Of a stretch of 41,271 bases of DNA, positions 31,546 through 41,000 are shown one piece after another. The DNA is from Planctomycetota bacterium. GTDB taxonomy: Bacteria > Planctomycetota > Planctomycetia > Isosphaerales > Isosphaeraceae. Made by a program: the position numbers and the translations under genes. The notes below the pieces were generated by a model. It saw only the letters and a program-made list of their open reading frames with translations. It ran no database searches and had not been told where the DNA came from. Where the stretch lies: contig JAJYWB010000009.1 of assembly GCA_021791715.1 (NCBI GenBank), positions 1 through 41,271 of the forward strand, read 5' to 3'. The number at the start of each line of letters is the position of its first letter. Position 1 is the stretch's first letter.

Positions 31546-32994
31546 TCATTTCGCCCCCGCGGCGTCGAGCTTGAACGAATCGAGGAAGAACATCTGATCG
31601 TCGAGGGATCTTTTAAGATCGCGGCTTACCGCGGAGACGATGAAACTGCGATCGCCGTCGAGAATCACCCGCAACCTACCTTGCTTAACGACCGCTCCCG
31701 AGGCGTCGGTCCATTCGGCCGTATAATTCCGCGCCGATCGCCCTCGAAAAATAATCGCCTCTTTTTTCACGAATTTGCCCGGCGTCTTGAGGAAAAACGT
31801 GTTCTCAAGGCCGATAAAAAACGGATCGGCGGCGGCTTCGGGCACACGCGACGGATTGTTGATACACGTTACGATATATTCGATATTATTCGCGGTTCCG
31901 CTGACGATCGTCGTCTTCAGCGAACGCGGCTTCGAATCGACTCGCCCCACCGCCGGCGGAAGCGGAACATCGACCGATTGCCGCGTCGGTTCGCCCGGCA
32001 TCAACACCGTGAAACCCCGCTCGTCTTCGTGAAACGGCTTGAAACCCGCGGGCGCGACGGGATCGGCGGGATCGACCTTACGAGGAGCGCCCGCCGTCGC
32101 GGATTTGCCCGCCGAAAACAGCGCGGCGAGCCCCCCCAGGGGATTCGCTTTGGGAGTCTCGGGCTTTTTCGATTCACCCGTTGAATCGCCGCGCATGACC
32201 GCGAACAGCCCGCTCATCACTCCGCTCGATTTCTTATCCCCCTTCGTCGCCGCGGTTTTCCCTTTGCTTTTCGCGGTCGACGCGGCTTTATCGCCTCCCC
32301 GGCTCCCCTTCCTCGAAGCCGTTTTCGCCTTCGCGGTCGTCCCCTTGGAGCTCGAACTCGAAGTCGAACCCGATGTCGAACTTGAAGCGGGCTTCTTCTC
32401 CTCTTTATCGGTCGAAACGTCGGTTTTCGCGGGCTTAGCCTCGGCCGCGGGAGCGTCTCCCGGTTCGGTCAATTTAAACGATTTGAAATAGATCGGATCG
32501 TTAGAAGCGTTTTTGTTTGTGGGAGTTTTATATGCGGATGTCATTACCTGAAAAACTCTACGATCGACGACGTAAACGCGCGTTTTCACGATCACGACGG
32601 CGCGACGGTTCGCGGTCGGCGCCTCGACGACGAGATCCTTGCCGGGATGGCCCGAAACGTCGACTTCGTTTCGGGTGATCAGCTTGCCCTGAAGGTTGCC
32701 GACGACGCGTTTTTCAACCGATTCTAAAACGTCGGCGGGCGCCTTGGCGGGAGCGGTCACGGGACGGTCGTAATAGCTGATCGTGTACCGCGTTCCCCCC
32801 TGAATCGTCGTGAATACGCGCTGTTCCACCTGGCCGTCGTCGGTGTCGATCGTCTTGAGCGATTCGACGGGCTCGCCCGGCATGATGATCCGAAAATTCC
32901 CGCGAGGCGGCTTGAACGGCTTCCACTGCGCCGACGGCATCGTGGGCGATTGGAGTATCGACGCGAGCGCGATCATCAACGTCGTGACCGACAT
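31546..32994 (-). CDS. Protein with two copies of a PGEP-type domain and a Lys/Ser/Thr-rich linker
   Basis: 482 residues from ATG at 32994; the frame extends to 33204, but that part has no family-like sequence. A weak hydrophobic N-terminus (TTLMIALASILQ) may be a signal peptide. Domain A (about 33-170) has NFRIIMPGEPVESL and domain B (about 325-480) has GFTVLMPGEPTRQS. Both continue with a beta strand of the form TRYTISYYDRP or IEYIVTCINNP and end in DPIYFKSFKL or QMFFLDSFKL. So the protein is an internal duplication. The linker (about 178-300) is Lys/Ser/Thr/Ala-rich, with runs such as SSTSGSTSSSSSKG. Function unknown. It may be a periplasmic or surface protein whose linker crosses or binds polymers; this is inference. 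Confidence 0.75.
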   Translation of the reverse strand: MSVTTLMIALASILQSPTMPSAQWKPFKPPRGNFRIIMPGEPVESLKTIDTDDGQVEQRVFTTIQGGTRYTISYYDRPVTAPAKAPADVLESVEKRVVGNLQGKLITRNEVDVSGHPGKDLVVEAPTANRRAVVIVKTRVYVVDRRVFQVMTSAYKTPTNKNASNDPIYFKSFKLTEPGDAPAAEAKPAKTDVSTDKEEKKPASSSTSGSTSSSSSKGTTAKAKTASRKGSRGGDKAASTAKSKGKTAATKGDKKSSGVMSGLFAVMRGDSTGESKKPETPKANPLGGLAALFSAGKSATAGAPRKVDPADPVAPAGFKPFHEDERGFTVLMPGEPTRQSVDVPLPPAVGRVDSKPRSLKTTIVSGTANNIEYIVTCINNPSRVPEAAADPFFIGLENTFFLKTPGKFVKKEAIIFRGRSARNYTAEWTDASGAVVKQGRLRVILDGDRSFIVSAVSRDLKRSLDDQMFFLDSFKLDAAGAK

Positions 32995-33346
32995 GGGGGG
33001 TGTCCTCGAGTTCGTCCCAGGCGTTCGTTCGATCAAGGCGAATCGGCTTCCCGCGGAGCGATCTTGTCTCCGAGGAAAATCGTACCGAGAGAGTCGTTCA
33101 AGATCCACATATTCCAACAAAGCCGAGACGATTCCCGCAAGTCGAAAAACGAAAACGAAACTCGGTCGATCGGTCGCCGAACGGGTTCGACGAGGTCGAT
33201 CCAAGAACTAGATCATATCTCCGAATACCAATGTAATTATATTCATGATCATTAAATAACGACCGTCGATCGAGACGCGACTCGGGGTTTTCGGGTAGAA
33301 TGAATTCGCGTGGATAAGACCGGCTGGTTTCGATGGAGGAGCGTCG
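32995..33346. other. Divergent intergenic region
   Basis: 352 bp between the duplicated-domain gene (minus) and the ornithine cyclodeaminase gene (plus). An AT-rich patch lies at 33208-33260. A TAGAAT -10-like box stands at 33296-33301, about 46 nt before the plus-strand ATG, without a clear -35. GGAGGA at 33335-33340 is the ribosome site of the plus-strand gene. No gene is seen. Confidence 0.45.
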
Positions 33347-34624
33347 ATGACTGCGCAAGAGGATCTCGCCGAAACCGACGATCGAGCCGATTCCAAGGGG
33401 CTCGTCGAGGAGATCGAAGTCCACGGGCACATCGTCGATTCGCTGATTCTGCCCAAGATACTCGATCGGATCCTCCAGATGGGGGGTTCGTTCGAGATCC
33501 GTAAGTGCGAGATCGGCGCGCGTCGGGTCGATCCCAGCCACGCGCGGATCGCGGTGCGGGCGCGCGACTCCGAGCTCCTCGACGCGATCCTCGGCGACCT
33601 TGTCGAGCACGGAGCGACGCGGGTCGACTCCGAAGACGCCAAGACCGTCGCCGCGGATATCGCCGGAGCTTTTCCCGATAACTTCTACAGCACGACGAAT
33701 CAGCAAACACAGGTCCGTATCGCGGGGCGCTGGATCGACGTCGACGATCAGGAGATGGATTGCGGGATCGCGATCGATCCGAAAAAACGAAGGGCTTGGT
33801 GTGTCGCGATGGCCGACGTCCCGCTTGGTTTACCGATCGTCGTCGGCCACGCGGGGGTTCGCGTGATCCCGACCGAACGGTCGCGCGACGGCGACGTCTT
33901 CGGTTTTATGGGTTCGGCGGTTTCGAGCGAAAAACCCAAAGCGGTCAGCGTCCGCGCCGTCGCCGAATCGATCCGCTCGACCCGCTCCGCGGGGAAAAAA
34001 GTTCTTCTGGTGGGAGGCCCCGCGATCATCCACACGGGATCCGCGGGACACGTCGCGGCGCTCGTCCGCGCGGGTTTCATCCAAAAATTGTTCGCCGGCA
34101 ACGCGCTCGCGACACACGATATCGAACAAGCCTTGATGGGAACGAGCCTGGGGGTGTCGATTAGTAAAGGAGAGCCGATCGAGCACGGCCATCAGCATCA
34201 CCTCCGCGCGATCAACACGATCCGCAGGCTGGGGGGGATTCGCGCCGCGGTCGATAAAGGAGTTCTTACGTCGGGAATTATGTATGAATGTATCAAAGCC
34301 GACGTCGAATTCGTTTTGGCGGGTTCGATCCGCGACGACGGCCCGCTCCCCGAGGTGATCGTCGACACGCTCCGCGCGCAATCGCTGATGAGAGCCGCGA
34401 TTAAAGACGTCGGGCTGGCGATCATGGTCGCGACGGCGCTCCATTCGATCGCCACGGGAAACCTGCTGCCGGCCAAGGTGAAAGTGGTTTGCGTCGACAT
34501 CAACCCCGCGACCGTCACCAAACTGCTCGATCGGGGCTCGTTCCAGACGGTGGGGCTCGTCACCGACGCCGAGCCGTTCCTCCGCGGACTCGCCGCCGAA
34601 CTCGTCGGCGAATCAAAAGCATAA
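33347..34624 (+). CDS. TIGR00300-type LOR/SDH domain protein, probable ornithine cyclodeaminase
   Basis: 425 residues, GGAGGA 6 nt before ATG. The first part has VEEIEVHGHIVDSLILPKIL, GGSFEIRKCEIG and FYSTTNQQTQVRIAG. The second part has MADVPLGLPIVVGHAGVRV, VLLVGGPAIIHTGSAGHVAA, GFIQKLFAGNALATHDIEQA, ALMGTSLGVSISKGEPIEHG and HQHHLRAINTIRRLGGIRAA, the signature of TIGR00300 proteins. In cyanobacteria this domain is the C-terminal half of AgrE/ArgZ and turns ornithine into proline and ammonia, using NAD. In archaea it is a stand-alone ornithine cyclodeaminase. Cytoplasmic. The next gene encodes a protein like the N-terminal half of AgrE/ArgZ, which strongly supports an arginine-to-proline role. 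Confidence 0.88.
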   Translation: MTAQEDLAETDDRADSKGLVEEIEVHGHIVDSLILPKILDRILQMGGSFEIRKCEIGARRVDPSHARIAVRARDSELLDAILGDLVEHGATRVDSEDAKTVAADIAGAFPDNFYSTTNQQTQVRIAGRWIDVDDQEMDCGIAIDPKKRRAWCVAMADVPLGLPIVVGHAGVRVIPTERSRDGDVFGFMGSAVSSEKPKAVSVRAVAESIRSTRSAGKKVLLVGGPAIIHTGSAGHVAALVRAGFIQKLFAGNALATHDIEQALMGTSLGVSISKGEPIEHGHQHHLRAINTIRRLGGIRAAVDKGVLTSGIMYECIKADVEFVLAGSIRDDGPLPEVIVDTLRAQSLMRAAIKDVGLAIMVATALHSIATGNLLPAKVKVVCVDINPATVTKLLDRGSFQTVGLVTDAEPFLRGLAAELVGESKA

Positions 34625-34687
34625 CCGCGTGATAACGTTCTGATTCATTAATTTTTTTACGTTTCATCGCCGACGAGGCTCGACGCC

Positions 34688-35587
34688 GTGACGAACAACC
34701 CTCGAATATTGATGTGTTCGCCCGATTATTACGGGATCGAGTACGAGATCAACCCGTGGATGAACACGAGGGTTAACGCCGATCCAGCTCGTTCGCTCAC
34801 CCAATGGCGCGCGCTCGTAAGGATCCTCGAGGATCTGGGGGCGACGATCGAGCGGCTTGAACCCGTTCCGCGGCTCCCCGATCTGGTGTTCACCGCGAAC
34901 GCGGGGATTGTTTATCATAACTTATTCTTAAGCTCGCGCTTTCGTTTTGAGGTTCGACAAGGCGAAACGCCCTGTTTTGATCGTCGGTTCGTCGAATTGG
35001 GGTTTTTGGTGGAAACGCTTCCCGAGGGGATGTTCTTCGAGGGCGCAGGCGACGCCTTGTTTTGCGGCGAAACGCTTTTCGCGGGGTATCGGTTTCGGAG
35101 CGACGCCTTGAGCCAGCAGTGGATCGGCGAGCGGCTCGGTGTCGAAACGCTCCCGCTCGAACTCGTCGATCCCCGTTATTATCACCTCGATACGTGCTTC
35201 TGCCCCCTGTCGAGCGATCAGGCGATTTATTATCCTGGAGCGTTCGACGATTACGGACGTTCGGTGCTCGCGGCGCGGGTTGATCGACTGATCGAGGTGC
35301 ACGCCGACGAGGCTGTCTCGTTCAGTTGCAACGCGGTCGTCGTGGGACGGACGGTGATCCTCAACGACGTATCGCCGCGGTTGAAACGCGACCTCGAGGC
35401 GAACGGCTACGCGGTTCGTGCGACCCCGCTTTCCGAGTTCATCAAGGCGGGGGGAAGCGCCAAATGCCTGACGTTTCGGATCGACGGCGAAGACGCCGCG
35501 AGTTGGAAGCGAGAGCCGATCCGTCGGCTTCCGCCTCGTCCAAGCGATCCGAGGAAAATCGACCTACATTCCCCTCCAGAGAGCTAA
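34688..35587 (+). CDS. Arginine dihydrolase-like amidinohydrolase (ArgZ/AgrE N-domain type)
   Basis: 299 residues, GTG start 63 bp after the previous gene. Guanidine-modifying (pentein) fold: RILMCSPDYYGIEYEINPWM, DLVFTANAGIVY, FFEGAGDALF, YYHLDTCFCPL with His166 and GGSAKCLTFRI with Cys260. His and Cys sit where the catalytic His168 and Cys264 of the cyanobacterial arginine dihydrolase ArgZ are expected, as I remember them. The Asn in TANAG, rather than the Asp of arginine deiminases, also fits the dihydrolase, which gives ornithine, CO2 and two ammonia from arginine. A dimethylarginine hydrolase or arginine deiminase cannot be excluded without assays. Cytoplasmic. SixA starts 16 bp downstream. 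Confidence 0.85.
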   Translation: MTNNPRILMCSPDYYGIEYEINPWMNTRVNADPARSLTQWRALVRILEDLGATIERLEPVPRLPDLVFTANAGIVYHNLFLSSRFRFEVRQGETPCFDRRFVELGFLVETLPEGMFFEGAGDALFCGETLFAGYRFRSDALSQQWIGERLGVETLPLELVDPRYYHLDTCFCPLSSDQAIYYPGAFDDYGRSVLAARVDRLIEVHADEAVSFSCNAVVVGRTVILNDVSPRLKRDLEANGYAVRATPLSEFIKAGGSAKCLTFRIDGEDAASWKREPIRRLPPRPSDPRKIDLHSPPES

Positions 35588-35603
35588 TCGCAGAAGGAAC
35601 GCC

Positions 35604-36098
35604 ATGGAACGCCTGATTATCATGCGGCATGCGATCGCGCAACCCCGCGAAACTCCAGGACTCGAAGACGACGATCGGGTTTTGATTCCCAAAGGGAAAA
35701 AGCGGCTGAGAACGATCGCTCGCGGGCTTTCGAAACTCGAACTCGATCTCGATAAGATCGTCGCGAGCCCGCTTCCCCGAACGCGCGAAACCGCCGAAAT
35801 ACTCGCCCGCGAACTCGGGCTCGAGGAGAACGTCGAATTCGACGACGTGTTACGACCGTCGTCGGACGCGGCGACGATTCGCGATTGGATCCACACGCGA
35901 TCGGAAGAGCGATTGATGATCGTCGGCCACGACCCCGCGGTCTCGCACCTGACGGGGCTGCTCGTGACGGGAGATCACAGCAGGCCGATCTTCAGCCTCC
36001 GTAAAGGAGGCGTCGTCGCGTTCCGCGCGCACCCCGTCGGGGGCTTCCAGCTCGAATGGCTGGCGCGGCCGCGGTTGTTCCGACGCTTGCAAGCTTAA
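35604..36098 (+). CDS. sixA: Phosphohistidine phosphatase SixA
   Basis: 164 residues, the usual length. Histidine-phosphatase fold: MERLIIMRHAIAQPRE with RHA (His9), LIPKGKKRLRTIARGLSKL, IVASPLPRTRETAEILA and RLMIVGHDPAVSHL with the second catalytic His. It removes phosphate from phosphohistidine in signalling proteins, in the cytoplasm. AGAAGGA lies about 6 nt before the ATG. The gap to the arginine dihydrolase gene is 16 bp, so the two are likely co-transcribed. A functional link to arginine breakdown is not evident. Confidence 0.92.
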   Translation: MERLIIMRHAIAQPRETPGLEDDDRVLIPKGKKRLRTIARGLSKLELDLDKIVASPLPRTRETAEILARELGLEENVEFDDVLRPSSDAATIRDWIHTRSEERLMIVGHDPAVSHLTGLLVTGDHSRPIFSLRKGGVVAFRAHPVGGFQLEWLARPRLFRRLQA

Positions 36099-36167
36099 CG
36101 ATATCTTTGAACGCGTCGCCGACGCGACGATCGACGCGATCCTCCGGAAAATCGAGGCGAACCGAAC

Positions 36168-37211
36168 GTGAACGAAACCAAAAAGCGATCGTGGAAAACG
36201 CAGGCGATCCTCACCGCGATCGCGCTTGCGCTTTTGGCCCTGGCGGTCTACAAAAATCGGGGCAAGATTCAAGATGTTTTCGCGCGAACCCCCGATTACC
36301 GATTGTTCACGTTCGCGTTCTTTGTTTATATGGCCGCGCTTTTATCAACGTTTTATCGTTGGTATTTGTTGGCGAGAGCGGTCGATTTTCCGTTCAAGAT
36401 CCGCGACGCGTTCCGGTTGGGTTTCATCGGCAACGTTTTCAATCTGGTGATACCGGGCGCGGTCGGGGGGGATCTGATCAAGGTCGTTTTCCTCTGTCGC
36501 GAGCAACCCGGCGCGCGGACCGAGGCGGTCGCTTCGGTGATTCTCGATCGTTTGATCGGTTTGCTGGGGCTGTTTTTGCTGGGAGGAATCGTCGGCCTGA
36601 CCGCTTGGCCCAAGGCGGGCTTCGAGGTTCGCGTGATGATCGGCCTGGCGTGGCTCGCGGTGCTGGGAGTGTCGACCTTGCTCGCGATCGCGTTCACCCC
36701 CGGGCTTTATCGGCCTTTGATTCGGCTCGCGGGAAAACGCGAAAAGCTCAAATCAATCCTCGAGCGGCTCGTAAACGTGGCTTCGGTTTATCGTTCGAAA
36801 TTAAAGGTCGTCGCGGCGACGATCGCGATGGCGATGGGTAATCATTCGCTCAATGTGATCGTTTTTTATCTTGTTGGAATGAGTTTGTTTGGAACGATTC
36901 CCTCGCTCGCGAGCCATTTCGTGATCGTCCCTTTGGCCCTGTTTTCGACCGCGGTTCCGCTGCCGTTCGGCGCGCTCGGGCTGAGCGAACAGGTGAGCGA
37001 CAAGCTCTTCGATTTCGTCGGTCATCCCAGCGGCGCGGTGGCGATGATGGGATTTCGCGTGATCATGTACGCCGCGGGATTGGTTAGTTTGCTTATTTAC
37101 TTGATTAATATTCAACGCGTACGCGAGCTTTCGGCCGCGGCCGCCGAGTCGATCGAAGCCGTCGAATCCGCGGGCGAAGGCGCGAAGCCGCTCGCGGGAG
37201 AAATCGCGTGA
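36168..37211 (+). CDS. Flippase-like membrane protein (LPG synthase transmembrane domain)
   Basis: 347 residues, GTG start. About eight membrane helices, beginning with QAILTAIALALLALAVY (about 11-28) and LFTFAFFVYMAALLSTFYRW (about 45-64). The family marks RWYLLARAVDFPFKIRDAFR, FIGNVFNLVIPGAVGGDLIK and ASVILDRLIGLLGLFLLG identify the UPF0104/AglD2 group, the membrane half of lysylphosphatidylglycerol synthase without the aminoacyl-transfer domain. Such stand-alone proteins lie in the inner membrane and are thought to move or bind lipid-linked compounds; function here is unknown. It ends with a short acidic/Ala tail. Gap to sixA is 69 bp. Confidence 0.88.
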   Translation: MNETKKRSWKTQAILTAIALALLALAVYKNRGKIQDVFARTPDYRLFTFAFFVYMAALLSTFYRWYLLARAVDFPFKIRDAFRLGFIGNVFNLVIPGAVGGDLIKVVFLCREQPGARTEAVASVILDRLIGLLGLFLLGGIVGLTAWPKAGFEVRVMIGLAWLAVLGVSTLLAIAFTPGLYRPLIRLAGKREKLKSILERLVNVASVYRSKLKVVAATIAMAMGNHSLNVIVFYLVGMSLFGTIPSLASHFVIVPLALFSTAVPLPFGALGLSEQVSDKLFDFVGHPSGAVAMMGFRVIMYAAGLVSLLIYLINIQRVRELSAAAAESIEAVESAGEGAKPLAGEIA

Positions 37212-37299
37212 AATCGCGATCGATCCCGCTTGCGATCGCGCTTACAATACAAACGTCATCGATCGCCGAATCAAGCTTGAAACGGGAGACGAAATCGCC

Positions 37300-37872
37300 G
37301 TGATCGCGACGACTCCAAAATCGACGATCTCGCTCGAGGAATTTCTCGCGCTCCCCGACGACGGGGTCGATCGCGAGCTGATTCGAGGCGAGATCCGGGA
37401 GAACGGAATGACTTATCGCAATCGATCGCACGCTCGAACCGAGGCGCGGGTCGGACATCTGCTCGAATCCTGGCTCGAAAAACAAAATCAACCGCGAGGA
37501 GCCGTCCTCGCCGGCGAGAGCGGATTTCGCCTTCAGAGCGATCCCGCGACGATTGTCGGCATAGACGTCGCTTATATCTCGGCCGAAACCGTGTCGCGCC
37601 TGGGCGACGAATCCAAAATGATCGACGAACCCCCCGTCCTCGCGGTTGAAATCCTTTCGCCGTCGAACGACGTCGAATCCATCCATGAAAAGATCCGCCT
37701 TTATCTGGAATCGGGCGTCAAGCTCGTTTGGATCGTCGACCCCGAATTCCGCACCGTCGTCGTTCATCGACCCGACGCTCAGCCGACGATGTTCAACGCC
37801 GAACAAGAAATCACCGCCGAACCGTTCCTTCCGGGCTTTCGCGACCAAATCGTCAAGTTTTTTGAAATCTAA
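37300..37872 (+). CDS. Uma2 (DUF820) family protein
   Basis: 190 residues, GTG start. Marks in order: STISLEEFLALPDDGVDREL, IRGEI, GESGFRLQSDPATIVGIDVA, PPVLAVEILSPSNDVESIHE, KIRLYLESGVKLVWIVDPEF and RTVVVHRPDA. The D...EI.SP...K line is the PD-(D/E)XK nuclease-type active site of the family. These proteins are very numerous in cyanobacteria and planctomycetes and are annotated as possible endonucleases; their biology is unclear. Whether it shares the upstream transcript is not certain; TACAAT at 37243-37248 could be its own -10 box. Confidence 0.93.
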   Translation: MIATTPKSTISLEEFLALPDDGVDRELIRGEIRENGMTYRNRSHARTEARVGHLLESWLEKQNQPRGAVLAGESGFRLQSDPATIVGIDVAYISAETVSRLGDESKMIDEPPVLAVEILSPSNDVESIHEKIRLYLESGVKLVWIVDPEFRTVVVHRPDAQPTMFNAEQEITAEPFLPGFRDQIVKFFEI

Positions 37873-38030
37873 AATCAAAACCTCAATTATCAAGAAATAT
37901 AGCGAAGCAATTATTTAATCTCCAGATTTGTTTCACATTTTCGATTCGCTCGATCGTGGCGAACGCGTCTCGGATCGCGTACAACGGACGTTTCGAGAGC
38001 GTGTCGCCCTCCGTTTGAGGACCGATCGTC
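37873..38030. other. Intergenic region before the cytochrome-propeller gene
   Basis: AT-rich for the first ~60 bp, then GC-rich. GAGGA stands about 11 nt before the ATG at 38031. No hairpin, gene or good promoter pair was identified. Confidence 0.4.
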
Positions 38031-41000
38031 ATGCGAAAATTCGCCCCGTTCGTTATGTTCGCGATTCTTGAATTCACAGCGCTCGTCGCGACCGCGTTCG
38101 CCGGCGAGCGTCGCGCGGGGAGCCGCGTTTTTCAGGTTCCCGAAGGTTTCGAGATCGAACTTGTCGCGCAGCCGCCGCTCGTCGACCGGCCGATCGTCGC
38201 CGATTTCGACGAGTTAGGGCGTCTTTATGTCGCCGATTCGTCGGGTTCGAACGACCCGGTCGCGAAACAGGAAAAAGAGCGTCCCCACCGGATCGTTCGG
38301 CTCGAGGATACCGATCGCGACGGCAAATTCGACCGCCGCACGATCTTCGCCGACCGAATGATGTTCCCCGAGGGAACCCTCTGGTACGCGGGCTCGCTTT
38401 ATGTCTCCGCGCCCCCTTCGATCTGGAAATTGACCGACGCCGACGGCGACGGAATCGCCGAAAGCCGCGTCGAATGGTTCAAGGGAGGAACGCTCACGGG
38501 ATGCGCCAACGACCTTCACGGCCCTTATCTCGGACCCGACGGCTGGATCTATTGGTGCAAAGGAGCGTTTGCAAGCCAAACATATGATCGACCCGGTAAA
38601 TCTCCATTGATAACCCGCGCCGCTCACATTTTTCGCCGCAAGCCCGAGGGAGGGCCGATCGAGGCGGTGATGACGGGGGGGATGGACAATCCCGTCGACG
38701 TCGCGTTCACGCCGGGAGGCGAGCGGATCTTCACGACGACCTTCCTCGTCCATCCCGGCGGTGGAAACCGCGACGGCTTGATTCACGCGATTTACGGCGG
38801 CGTTTACGGTAAAGATCACAACGTCATAACGGGTCATCCCCGCACCGGTCGCGATCTCATGCCCGTGCTCGCGCATCTCGGTCCCGCCGCTCCGTGCGGA
38901 CTCACGCGAATCGATTCCGATACGCTCGGCGCCGATTTTCATGACGACCTCTTCGCGACCCTCTTCAACATGCGAAAAGTCGTCCGCGTTCAACTCGAAC
39001 CCGACGGATCAACGTTCAAAGCGAACGTTCATGATTTTATCGTTTCTCCCGACCTCGACTTTCATCCGACCGACGTTTTGGAGGATCCCTCGGGAGGCCT
39101 GATCGTCGTCGATACGGGAGGCTGGTATAAAATCTGCTGCCCGACTTCTCAGCTCGTTAAGCCGGATATATTAGGAGGCGTTTATCGCGTGCGGCGAAGC
39201 GAAACCGCGCGGGTCGAAGACCCTTTGGGGCTTAAACTCGCCTGGGATCAAGCCGACGTTTCCGAGCTCGCGAAGCGGCTCGACGACGCTCGCACCGCGG
39301 TGCGAAAGCGGTCGATCGAAACGCTCGCTTCGCGCGAATCCGCGGCGATCGACGCGCTCGCCGAAGTCGTTCACAAGAGTCGATCGACGCTCGCGCGACG
39401 GAACGCGGTTTGGACGCTTTGCCGCATCCAGGGCGATCGAGCGGGCGAAGCGATCCGTGCGGCGACCGCCGACTCAGACGAATCGGTGCGGCAGGCGGCG
39501 CTCCACGCGATCGGAGTGAGACGCGATCGACAAGCCCTGCCGAACTTGATCCGATCGCTCGAATCTCAGTCGCCGCACAACCGTCGAGCCGCGGCCGAGG
39601 CGATCGGCCGAATCGAAGACGAATCCGCGGTCGAGCCTTTATTCAAAGCCGCGGGAGATCCGAACGATCGCGTATTAGAACATTCGTTGATTTACGCATT
39701 GATTGAAATCGGCTCGGCGCGAGAAACCGAGAAGGGGCTCGAGGCGAAATCTCCCGCGACCCGGAAAGCCGCGTTGATCGCGCTCGATCAGATCGCACAT
39801 GAGAAATTGACCGCCGAACGAACGATTCCCGAACTCTCCTCGACCGACGCCGCGCTCCGTGAAGCCGCGTGGTGGATCGCCGAGCGCAGGCCCGAGTGGG
39901 GAGAAAAACTCGCGGGCTACTTTCGTGAACGCATGAAAGTAATTGATACGCTCGATCAATCCGACCGCGACGATCTGGCGACGAGGCTCGCGGCGTTCGC
40001 CTCGGCCGACACGATCCAAAACGTGCTCGCCGAATCGCTCGCGGTCGACCGATCGAATACGACCAAACTCTCGGCGCTCGATGCGATCGCGCGATCGGAC
40101 TTTAAGAACGCCCCCGCGACATGGATCGACGCGATCTTAAAATTATTGAATGATAAAGATGTAAAGATCGTAACGCATTCGATCGCGGCGATCCGGTCGA
40201 TAACGATTCCCGCCGATCGACGCGACGCGGTTTCCCAGGCTCTCGAGAAGATCGCCCTGCGGAACGATCTCGTCGAGGCGAGCAGGATCGACGCGCTCGC
40301 GGCGATTCCGGGAGGGCTCGCGAACGTCCCGGCGCCGATTGAAACGTTATTATTTTCACGTCTTGATTCTGAAACGCCGATGAACGATCGCCTCGCCGCG
40401 GCCGATGTTCTCTCGAAAGCGCGCTTAAGCGCCGATCAACTCGTCGACCTCGCCGGCTTTCTCGCCTCGGCGGGGCCGATCGAACTTTCCAGGCTTTTGC
40501 CGGCGTTCGAGAAGGGGAACGATCCCAGGATCGGCGCGGCGATCGTTAATGCATTGATGAAATCACATGTAAAATCGTCGCTGAAAGCCGAGACCCTTCG
40601 GCCGATTTTGGCGCGGTATGGAAGCGAGACCGAACGCCGAGCGGTCGAGCTTTACGCGGCGATCGACCAGGAAACCGCGACGCGGGGGGCGAGGCTCGAA
40701 CGATTGCTAACGACGATCCAGGAAGGCGACGTTCGCCGCGGCCAGGAGGTTTTCAATTCGAGCAAGGCGTCTTGCGTCTCATGCCACGCGATCGGCTATG
40801 TGGGAGGAAAGATCGGCCCCGATCTCACGCGAATCGGCGGAATCCGCTCGGAACGCGACCTTCTCGAATCGATCGTTTATCCAAGCGCTAGTTTTGTTCG
40901 CAGTTATGAACCGATTGTGATCGCTACGAGGGAGGGTAAGATCGTCGGCGGTTTGATCACACGCGAATCGGCGGAATCGATCGAAGTCGCGACGGGGCCG

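Noticed and set aside
37300..37872. Insertion sequence or toxin-antitoxin role for the Uma2 gene
   Set aside because: No terminal repeats, transposase or antitoxin partner is seen; Uma2 genes are common as single copies.
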